DNA of 5,106 nucleotides from Acidimicrobiales bacterium. Its GTDB lineage: Bacteria; Actinomycetota; Acidimicrobiia; Acidimicrobiales; JANYDT01. Shown here in pieces: positions 1-5,106 of the stretch (position 1 is its first letter; each line of letters starts with the position of its first letter). The translations under genes and the position numbers were made by a program. The notes beneath the pieces are model-generated. The model searched no databases, was not told the DNA's origin, and worked only from the letters and a program-made list of their open reading frames with translations. The DNA lies in the NCBI GenBank assembly GCA_025358985.1, contig JANYHQ010000170.1, forward strand, positions 1-5,106. Reading direction: 5' to 3'.

Positions 1-1
1 C

Positions 2-541
2 GCCATGTTGCGCGGTATCTACGGCGACCCCGACCGGTACCGCGATACGTACTGGTCCACTTACGAGGGCCGATACTTCGCCGGCGACGGAGCCAAGCTC
101 GACGAAGACGGATACCTGTGGCTGCTCGGCCGCGTCGACGATGTGATGAACGTCAGTGGTCACCGCATCTCCACCACGGAGGTGGAGTCGGCGCTGGTGG
201 ATCATCCGTCGGTGGCCGAGGCGGCAGTGGTGGGGGCCAACGACGCCCTCACCGGTCAGGCGGTCATCGCGTTCGTCACGTTGAAGGGTGGCATGGATGC
301 GTCGGCGGCGCACGGCGAGGTGTTGCGGGCCCACGTGGCGGCCAAGATCGGCGCCATCGCCCGGCCCAAGACCGTGGTGTTCACCGACGATCTGCCCAAG
401 ACTCGGTCGGGCAAGATCATGCGCCGCCTCCTCAAGGACGTGGCCGAGGGTCGGGCCCTTGGTGACACCACCACACTGGCCGATCCCGCCGTGGTGGCCG
501 AGATCAAGCGGCGCGCCGACGCACAACCCCAAGAAGACTGA
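2..541 (+). CDS. acs: Acetyl-CoA synthetase, C-terminal part (5' end outside window)
   Basis: This is the C-terminal end of an AMP-forming acetate--CoA ligase, which turns acetate, ATP and CoA into acetyl-CoA via acetyl-adenylate in the cytoplasm. The frame is open from the left edge, so the ATG at position 5 is internal. Seen in order: the YFAGDGA segment, then DGYLWLLGRVDDVMNVSGHR, which is the A8 hinge of the adenylate-forming superfamily. Next come the mobile C-terminal domain (VESALVDHPSVAEAAVVG) and the A10 motif LPKTRSGKIMRRLL. The A10 lysine (codon 413-415) is the catalytic lysine and, in Acs family members, the site of inhibitory acetylation. The tail GDTTTLADPAVV is characteristic of Acs rather than of generic acyl-CoA synthetases. 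Only about 180 of the roughly 650 residues usual for Acs are present; the acetate-pocket half is missing, so a propionate-type relative cannot be strictly excluded. The TGA stop is followed within six bases by a hairpin. Confidence 0.93.
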   Translation, partial: AMLRGIYGDPDRYRDTYWSTYEGRYFAGDGAKLDEDGYLWLLGRVDDVMNVSGHRISTTEVESALVDHPSVAEAAVVGANDALTGQAVIAFVTLKGGMDASAAHGEVLRAHVAAKIGAIARPKTVVFTDDLPKTRSGKIMRRLLKDVAEGRALGDTTTLADPAVVAEIKRRADAQPQED

Positions 542-546
542 CATCA

Positions 547-571
547 CTTGCGGGTTCCGTGAAACCGCAAG
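547..571 (+). terminator. Hairpin after acs, candidate terminator
   Basis: CTTGCGG at 547-553 is the exact reverse complement of CCGCAAG at 565-571. The stem can extend by two T-A pairs (555-556 with 563-564) past one bulged G, leaving a six-base loop. It begins six bases after the acs stop and lies before the protease gene, where a terminator is expected. No T-tract follows, so it is not a canonical Rho-independent terminator. GC-rich bacteria often have such tail-less hairpins, but their strength cannot be judged from sequence. It could instead be a 3'-end stabilising structure. Confidence 0.4.
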
Positions 572-703
572 CCGGGGTCGGTAAGCAGGCTGGGGTTGAG
601 TGCATTACGTTCTTCCAACAACACGTATGTGGCGACGCAGGCCGTCGATGATCACCGTCGATTTGTGGCCCGGCCGCTCAACACGTCCACGACACAATCG
701 AGC

Positions 704-708
704 GGAGG
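704..708 (+). promoter_or_regulatory. Ribosome binding site of the S8 protease (decides the start)
   Basis: GGAGG lies four bases before the ATG at 713. It supports that start over the TTG at 596, which would add 39 non-conserved-looking residues ahead of an otherwise normal signal peptide. Confidence 0.75.
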
Positions 709-712
709 ACAT

Positions 713-799
713 ATGAAGACGAGATCGATTCTTGGAAGCTTTGCGGTCGGCACGTTGGCGTTCGGTTCGCTGATCGTCACCGCCGGGTCCAGCGAAGCG
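713..799 (+). other. Sec signal peptide of the S8 protease
   Basis: Residues 1-29 have a basic start (Lys2, Arg4), a hydrophobic stretch (ILGSFAVGTLAFGSLIVTA) and a small-residue cleavage site ending Ser-Glu-Ala, with mature VVPP following. There is no twin arginine and no lipobox cysteine, so general Sec export with type I signal peptidase processing is the best reading. Confidence 0.8.
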
Positions 800-2053
800 G
801 TAGTGCCGCCCCGAGAAGCGTCGGAAGCGGCGAGATGTAGTGCGCTCTACAGCGTGTCGCCATCCGTCGGGCCCGACACCCTCAGCCCCTGCCAGTGGGA
901 CATGCGGGCCATCAGCGCCTCACCAAGCGGCTCATACGCCGTCAACCAGGGTAAAGGTGCCCGAATTGGTGTCATGGACACCGGCATCGACCTCAACAAC
1001 AGCGACATCATGCCCAACGTGGACCTTGAGGCGTCGTGCGTCTTTCTGTATCCCGACACGCTCACTGCGGTCCCCGCCGAACAGGTCACCCGGGGTGACT
1101 GCTCAAACAAGCAGGCCCTCCAGGATTACAGCGGTCATGGTACGCATACCGCCGGTACAGTTGCGGCTCCGATCAACGGCATCGGCATCGCAGGGGTTGC
1201 TCCTCAGGCCAGGGTCGTCGTGCTCAAGGCCGGTACCGCGGAGGGCTACTTCTTTACCCAATCGGTGGTCGACGGCCTCGTCTACGCCGGTGATCAGCAT
1301 CTCGACGCCGTCAACATGAGCTTCTTTGCCGACCCATGGCTGTTCAACTGCCGCAACGACAAGGAACAGAAGGCGATCATCCAGCAGATCTCGGCAGCGG
1401 CTCGGTACGCCCAGCAGCGTGGCGTTCTGCTCATAGCCGCAGCCGGCAATGAGGGCACCGATCTGAACCACCCAACTACCGATGAGATCAGCCCCGATTT
1501 CCCGCCCGGAGAAGCCATCACCAGAAGGGTCCGCAACAACTGCATCGTGGCCCCCACGGAACTGCCCGGCGTGGTGGTGGTAACGGCCACGGGAGCTCAG
1601 AACATACTCAGCTGGTACTCAACCTACGGCAACATCACGGATGTTGCCGCTCCCGGTGGGTCACGCTTCCAGACCCCGACGCCGGACACCACACGCGGAC
1701 GTGTCCTGTCCACATATTCCACCACAGCCGCTGATTTTGCATTCCAGGTGTCCATCGGTCGTGCATTTATCGACAGCCACGGCAACGGGTATGCCTGGCT
1801 CAACGGCACGTCGATGGCTGCTCCGCACGTCGCTGGAGTGGCCGCCCTGATCCGTTCCGCACATCCCGACATGTCACAGGGGGCGATGGCTGCATTGTTG
1901 CGGTCTACCTCCACCGCGCAGGCCTGCCCGGCTGCGCTCGACCCCGGAGTGGAGTTTTTCGGAGCACCGGTTCAGATGTGTTCCGGGGGCGCTGGCAACA
2001 ACAACTTCTACGGCAAGGGACTGGTGAACGCCTTGGCCGCTGGCACTCGCTGA
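713..2053 (+). CDS. Secreted subtilisin-like serine protease (peptidase family S8)
   Basis: Encodes a 446-residue exported endopeptidase of the subtilase clan. The ATG at 713 was chosen because GGAGG precedes it and the next residues form a Sec signal peptide: MKTR, a hydrophobic core at about 5-24, and a likely cleavage after SSEA at residue 29. The catalytic domain appears to begin near QWDMRAI (61-67). All active-site parts are visible: Asp89 in VMDTGID, His142 in HGTHTAGT, the oxyanion-hole Asn246 in AAAGNEG, and Ser367 in NGTSMAAPHVAG. The enzyme is therefore probably active. Eight cysteines (42, 60, 109, 130, 213, 277, 405, 423) occur in the exported part, enough for four disulfides, which fits an extracellular protein. 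The segment between signal peptide and catalytic domain is only about 30 residues, too short for the usual I9 propeptide. No sortase motif, C-terminal membrane helix or extra domain is seen, so release into the medium is likely. Its natural substrate is unknown. It has its own ribosome binding site and is flanked by gaps of 171 and 151 bases, so it is probably a single-gene unit. Confidence 0.93.
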   Translation: MKTRSILGSFAVGTLAFGSLIVTAGSSEAVVPPREASEAARCSALYSVSPSVGPDTLSPCQWDMRAISASPSGSYAVNQGKGARIGVMDTGIDLNNSDIMPNVDLEASCVFLYPDTLTAVPAEQVTRGDCSNKQALQDYSGHGTHTAGTVAAPINGIGIAGVAPQARVVVLKAGTAEGYFFTQSVVDGLVYAGDQHLDAVNMSFFADPWLFNCRNDKEQKAIIQQISAAARYAQQRGVLLIAAAGNEGTDLNHPTTDEISPDFPPGEAITRRVRNNCIVAPTELPGVVVVTATGAQNILSWYSTYGNITDVAAPGGSRFQTPTPDTTRGRVLSTYSTTAADFAFQVSIGRAFIDSHGNGYAWLNGTSMAAPHVAGVAALIRSAHPDMSQGAMAALLRSTSTAQACPAALDPGVEFFGAPVQMCSGGAGNNNFYGKGLVNALAAGTR

Positions 2054-2086
2054 TCCAGCGAAAGCCGACGATCGCGTCAGAGCAGG

Positions 2087-2124
2087 CAAGGTCGACAAGG
2101 TCTGATCTGGTTACAGTGCAAGGT
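2087..2124 (+). repeat. Short direct repeats (CAAGGT) in the operon leader
   Basis: CAAGGTC occurs at 2087-2093 and again at 2096-2102, a nine-base period. CAAGGT recurs at 2119-2124, and CAAGGTC once more at 2210-2216, just inside the oxidoreductase gene. CAGTGC is also repeated at 2114-2119 and 2130-2135. The cluster lies 80-120 bases before the operon start, where an operator could lie. No known regulator is recognised from these words, and chance recurrence of a hexamer in a short region remains possible. Confidence 0.3.
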
Positions 2125-2194
2125 AATCCCAGTGCGTCCGCCAGGGGAAGTCCTGATGTGGTGGACGTGCCGGTCTCGCCGGTACGTATCATCG

Positions 2195-2200
2195 AAGGGA
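2195..2200 (+). promoter_or_regulatory. Ribosome binding site of the FAD oxidoreductase
   Basis: AAGGGA ends four bases before the ATG at 2205. This supports that start, which also places the GxGxxG dinucleotide-binding loop at the normal distance from the N-terminus. Confidence 0.55.
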
Positions 2201-2204
2201 CGTC

Positions 2205-3920
2205 ATGCGCAAGGTCACCATTGTTGGGGCCGGGATGGCAGGGATGAGCGCGGCATTGCGTCTCTTGGAACGCGGCTTCCACGTGACGCTGCTGGAACAA
2301 GACGCCTTCATGGGCGGAATGCTGCGGGCGTGTGAGTTCGACGACGAGGACCTCGATGGAGGCGATAAGTACCACGAGCACAGCTACCACATGCTGATGA
2401 ACTGGTACGTCAACACGTGGGACATCATTGATGAGCTCGGAGTGCGGGACAAGTTCTCGCCCAGCTACGCCTTCTACTTCCTGCGGCGCGGCGAGACCCA
2501 CGAGCGGCGAATGCTCAATGTGGGCTCGCCATGGGATCTGTTGCGCAACATCACGAGCGGGGCGGCACCCATCCCGGATCTGTTCATTTTCATGTATTCG
2601 ATGATCGATCTGCTTTCGACACCGATGAAAAAAGACAGTTTCCTCGACAACTACTCGGTGAACGGCTTCATGCACTCGCGCCCGTACTCGACCGAGCGGG
2701 CGACCGAGCTTCAGCAGAAGGTATGGGAAACCGTGTGGGCCATTCCGTCCTACGACGCTTCGGCCAAGGGATACAAGAATTTCCTGAAATACGGCAACTT
2801 CGCACCGGTCCCGCAGATCTGGCTGTTCAATGAGAACAAGTACGACGCGTTGATTAGGCCGTTCGAACTCAAGTTGCAGTCCTTCGGGGACAAGTTCGAA
2901 TTCATCCCGCTGGTACAAGTCAACGATCTCGTCCTCGACGACAAAGGCAGGGTCGAGTCAATCGTTTACTCGAAGATGGCAACGTCGCCGTCGATCAATC
3001 CACAGGGCTGGCACCACCGCCCGCCACACGATTCTGAGATCACGAACGAGCCACCGTTACGCATAGACGGAGACCTGATCATGGCGGTCACGCCGGGCGC
3101 GCTCAGTCGAATGGTGAAGGACGAACTGTTCAACCGGGATCCGCGGCTGGGCGATGTGCGCAAACTGGACTCTGTGCCGATGGCTTCGGTGGAGTTGCAC
3201 TTCAAGCCTGGAACACGCCTCAAGGTTCCCAAAGACGTCTGCGTGCTTATGGATGCCAAGTACGAGATGACGTTCCTCGACTACTCGCAGCACTGGCCGA
3301 ACCAGAACTCCACGTTCCTCTACGTGACCTGTTCAGACTGTGAGTCGCTGATGAGTGTTCCTCCCGAACGACGCGCCCAAGTCGTGAGTAAGAAGTCTGG
3401 GGGCAAGTCCCCGGGCGCGCTCGTCCTCGACCTCTCACGCCCAACGACGGCGATCGAGTATCTCATCGCCGAGCTCCACAACACACTGGCTTTTGATCCT
3501 GACGACATCGACCTCGTCCGCACACGTATCCAAACAAACACCGGAGAGGACCTCTTCGCAAACTCGACCGGTAGTGAGGCGTTCCGGCCAACGACTGAAA
3601 CGAAGATCCCGAACCTGTTCATCGCCGGCACGTATGTCCAGAACTATGCCGACGTGGCGACGATCGAGGGAGCAGTCACGAGCGGCTTGATGGCAGCCGA
3701 GGCGGTCCGGTCGCGGTCGGGCGTGATGCCGCCGGTCGAGGTCAAGACTGCCGGCTACCACCACGAATCTGTTTTCGCGATGTTGAAGATCCTTTGGGCA
3801 CCGTATGCCTACGGGGCCAAGGCGTGGTCGATGATGAATGATGCTTTCGGTACGCCTGACGGCAACTGTTTCGATCCGTGGATGAAGGCGCTGCGCAATG
3901 CCAAACGGGTGAGCCGATGA
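2205..3920 (+). CDS. FAD-dependent oxidoreductase, phytoene desaturase / hydroxysqualene dehydroxylase superfamily
   Basis: A 571-residue flavoprotein probably acting on an isoprenoid. The N-terminus is a Rossmann fold: TIVGAGMAGMSAALRLLERG has the GxGxxG loop (Gly8, Gly10, Gly13), and Glu31 in TLLEQD is the expected ribose-binding acid. GGMLR (37-41) matches the GG-x-x-R region of this superfamily. The segment at 57-72 (HEHSYHMLMNWYVNTW) followed by ELGV recalls the G-x-H...Y-x-N...LG region of plant-type carotene desaturases and HpnE. The C-terminal FAD motif is at 466-490 (IPNLFIAGTYVQNY then TIEGAVTSG). This combination favours a desaturase, isomerase or dehydroxylase of a prenyl lipid rather than an amine oxidase. 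Exact substrate and reaction cannot be assigned. A tail of about 65 residues after the FAD motif contains aromatic, amphipathic stretches (MLKILWAPYAYG) that may touch the membrane; no clear transmembrane helix is seen. It is the first gene of a coupled unit, and its TGA overlaps the next ATG. Placement next to a polyprenyl synthetase supports the isoprenoid role. Confidence 0.82.
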   Translation: MRKVTIVGAGMAGMSAALRLLERGFHVTLLEQDAFMGGMLRACEFDDEDLDGGDKYHEHSYHMLMNWYVNTWDIIDELGVRDKFSPSYAFYFLRRGETHERRMLNVGSPWDLLRNITSGAAPIPDLFIFMYSMIDLLSTPMKKDSFLDNYSVNGFMHSRPYSTERATELQQKVWETVWAIPSYDASAKGYKNFLKYGNFAPVPQIWLFNENKYDALIRPFELKLQSFGDKFEFIPLVQVNDLVLDDKGRVESIVYSKMATSPSINPQGWHHRPPHDSEITNEPPLRIDGDLIMAVTPGALSRMVKDELFNRDPRLGDVRKLDSVPMASVELHFKPGTRLKVPKDVCVLMDAKYEMTFLDYSQHWPNQNSTFLYVTCSDCESLMSVPPERRAQVVSKKSGGKSPGALVLDLSRPTTAIEYLIAELHNTLAFDPDDIDLVRTRIQTNTGEDLFANSTGSEAFRPTTETKIPNLFIAGTYVQNYADVATIEGAVTSGLMAAEAVRSRSGVMPPVEVKTAGYHHESVFAMLKILWAPYAYGAKAWSMMNDAFGTPDGNCFDPWMKALRNAKRVSR

Positions 3921-4261
3921 CCCAGGGCGAAACGGCGGACCCCTGGTTTGTGGCGCGGATGGCGCTCACTGCATCACTGGTGGCCGCCGAGTCGACATTT
4001 CGAATTTGGACTCGCAGTGCCAAACTATTTGCGTCGCACGCGCCGGCCATCATGGCGCTCTCTCGCGATGCGTCGTCGACGTCGAACGACTCGACGAAGG
4101 TGCAGGCGCAATTGCGCGACGAAGTGCTCGGGCTGGCCCGCGATGTGGCGATGCTCGGATGGCTCGAGGCACGTCGCGCCATCGACGAACTCGACACGCG
4201 CACACGCGATGGGCGGGCTACCACCGACGGGCCAACTCGGCCTCAGCGGGCCAAGCAATGA
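3917..4261 (+). CDS. Small helical protein of unknown function in terpenoid-type operon
   Basis: A 114-residue protein that I do not recognise. The ATG at 3917 was chosen because it forms an ATGA overlap with the stop of the oxidoreductase; GGTGAG at 3908-3913 is a weak, close ribosome binding site. The frame is open further upstream (an ATG at 3878), but that would overlap the previous gene by 43 bases. Residues 7-45 (from DPWFVARMALTA to HAPAIMAL) and 58-93 (KVQAQLRDEVLGLARDVAMLGW onward) look like two amphipathic helices. They are joined by a Ser/Thr/Asp-rich linker (SRDASSTSNDST), and a polar, disordered-looking Arg/Thr/Pro tail follows. There is no signal peptide, cysteine or metal motif. 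The shape resembles small scaffold or phasin-like lipid-surface proteins, but that is a loose impression, not a family match. Position between a flavoenzyme and a prenyl-diphosphate enzyme, with overlaps on both sides, suggests a partner or tether of one of them. Confidence 0.75.
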   Translation: MTQGETADPWFVARMALTASLVAAESTFRIWTRSAKLFASHAPAIMALSRDASSTSNDSTKVQAQLRDEVLGLARDVAMLGWLEARRAIDELDTRTRDGRATTDGPTRPQRAKQ

Positions 4262-5106
4262 GTACGGCACAGGACGTCATCGATCAGCTTGGGTTCGCAC
4301 CCGAGATCGAACTGTTGCGAGCGCGAATCAGCGCGTGGCTGCAGGACGTCGACCCCGAACTCGAGGAGTCCCTCACATGGGCATTTTCCGGTACCCAGAA
4401 GCACTTCCGACCCTTCACGCTGTATGCATGCGCCAGGGCGGTGGATGAACGGCCTGGGGATCATCGCGTTTCGATGGGTACGGTCGATTTGGCGTTCGCA
4501 GTGGAGCTGATACACAACATGTCGCTGGTGATCGATGACATCCTCGACGACTCGCCTGAGCGTCGTGGGATCGCCACCATCCAAGCAAAGTTCGGCCGCC
4601 TCAATGCGATGATGGCATCGGGGTATCTTGTGGCCGATGCATACGAGGCAGTGGCAGGCGACCCGTTCGCGATCGTGCACATCTCGGAGCTCATCCGTCG
4701 GCTTGGTTCGGCCGAGTGCCTGCAGTGGCGTCTACGGCGACAGCCGCTCGGTCTGGAGGACTGGCGCCGGATTGCCGGTGAGGACACAGGATGCATGTTC
4801 GAGGTATGCGCAGTGCTCGGCGCCCGATCACAGCGGCTGCGCCAGTACGGCCACCTCCTAGGGGTGCTCTATCACGGCTGTGATGACGTCGGCGATCAAC
4901 GCGGTCTGGAGGCGCTGGGAGGTGGCGGCGAGGAGGACATCCGAGACGGGATCTTGACGCTGCCGGCGGCGCTGGCGATCCGTGATCCGAAGATCCGCAC
5001 GATCTTCTGTATCGACGACGACGACCCGCGTCGTCTGGCGAGGTTGGCACTGGCATGCCGAGAACAATTGGACGAGGCCGAGAATGTTCTCGACCAGGTG
5101 GCCGCT
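4258..5106 (+). CDS. Polyprenyl synthetase-family protein, divergent (3' end outside window)
   Basis: The first 283 residues of an all-helical trans-isoprenyl diphosphate synthase homologue; the frame is open to the right edge. The ATG overlaps the previous stop (ATGA) and has no good ribosome binding site, which suggests coupled translation. Recognisable family parts: KHFRPFTLYA (48-57), matching the KRxRP isopentenyl-diphosphate site; His86 in ELIH; the first aspartate-rich motif DDILDDSPERRG (93-104) with both arginines; KFGRLNA (111-117); and the second aspartate-rich motif DDVGD (209-213). Classical enzymes join isopentenyl diphosphate to an allylic diphosphate to make C10-C20 or longer chains. 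Departures: the GG before the KRxRP site is TQ; the GD after the first motif is altered; the KT lysine is Asp176 (GEDTGCMF); the lysine of the GKxTLP motif is Ile232 (GILTLP). The DDxxD motifs predict Mg-diphosphate binding, so it is probably an enzyme, but substrate and product length are uncertain. The residues before the first motif do not allow a safe chain-length call. Neighbours point to a terpenoid, carotenoid or quinone-like product. Confidence 0.87.
   Translation, partial: MSTAQDVIDQLGFAPEIELLRARISAWLQDVDPELEESLTWAFSGTQKHFRPFTLYACARAVDERPGDHRVSMGTVDLAFAVELIHNMSLVIDDILDDSPERRGIATIQAKFGRLNAMMASGYLVADAYEAVAGDPFAIVHISELIRRLGSAECLQWRLRRQPLGLEDWRRIAGEDTGCMFEVCAVLGARSQRLRQYGHLLGVLYHGCDDVGDQRGLEALGGGGEEDIRDGILTLPAALAIRDPKIRTIFCIDDDDPRRLARLALACREQLDEAENVLDQVAA

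Noticed and set aside
118..465. Alternative + frame inside acs
   Set aside because: Gly/Arg-rich low-complexity translation overlapping a well-supported acetyl-CoA synthetase frame.
572..703. Promoter for the protease gene in the gap
   Set aside because: TTGAGT at 596 and TATGTG at 626 were considered, but the spacer is 24 bases and the -10 match is imperfect. I see no convincing promoter or other structure here.
596..712. TTG start at 596 extending the protease by 39 residues
   Set aside because: The added residues put the signal peptide inside the protein, and no good ribosome binding site precedes the TTG. GGAGG sits four bases before the ATG at 713.
2048..2060. Short hairpin CGCTG / CAGCG over the protease stop codon
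   Set aside because: Only five pairs with a three-base loop, overlapping the stop codon and with no T-tract. Too small to call a terminator.
2077..2105. TCAGA / TCTGA inverted repeat in the operon leader
   Set aside because: Five-base arms with a 19-base separation are expected by chance.
2092..2117. Promoter for the operon: TCGACA (2092) with TACAGT (2112)
   Set aside because: TACAGT fits a TANNNT -10, but the spacer to the -35-like box is only 14 bases. A lone six-base match is too weak to annotate.
1905..2918. Long minus-strand open frame of 337 codons
   Set aside because: It runs antisense across the end of the protease gene, the gap and much of the oxidoreductase gene. Its translation shows no recognisable domain, and the + strand frames carry clear catalytic motifs. 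This is a typical GC-rich shadow.
4243..5067. Minus-strand open frames opposite the polyprenyl synthetase
   Set aside because: The translations are Arg/His/Pro-rich and without motifs, while the + frame shows both DDxxD motifs in the right order and spacing.

Overview
The window reads as a high-GC (roughly 60% by eye) bacterial chromosome segment with every gene on the + strand. GC-rich third codon positions, the protein styles and an actinobacterial-type acetyl-CoA synthetase tail suggest an Actinomycetota-like genome, possibly an Acidimicrobiia-type lineage. That placement is inference from sequence style only; no rRNA or marker gene is present.

Layout. (1) Positions 2-541 hold the C-terminal part of acetyl-CoA synthetase (Acs), entering from the left edge. 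A hairpin just after its stop (547-571) is a candidate terminator. (2) After a 171-base gap, 713-2053 encodes a secreted subtilisin-family (S8) serine protease with a Sec signal peptide, a complete catalytic triad and eight cysteines. (3) A 151-base gap carries clustered CAAGGT repeats. (4) From 2205 to the right edge lies a tightly packed three-gene unit: an FAD-dependent oxidoreductase of the phytoene desaturase/hydroxysqualene dehydroxylase superfamily, a 114-residue helical protein of unknown function, and a polyprenyl synthetase-family protein that runs off the window. Both internal junctions are ATGA stop/start overlaps, so the three genes are probably co-transcribed and translationally coupled.

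The last three genes look like the start of an isoprenoid or terpenoid pathway: a prenyl-diphosphate enzyme, a flavin desaturase or isomerase-type enzyme acting on a prenyl lipid, and a small helical partner. The polyprenyl synthetase keeps both aspartate-rich Mg-binding motifs and the isopentenyl-diphosphate-binding Lys/Arg. It appears to have lost two conserved lysines that contact the allylic diphosphate in classical enzymes, so its chemistry may not be ordinary chain elongation. This operon is the most interesting part of the window. The acetyl-CoA synthetase and the protease look like unrelated neighbours.

No RNA gene, CRISPR array, insertion sequence or attachment site was seen, and no gene-free stretch exceeds 300 bases.
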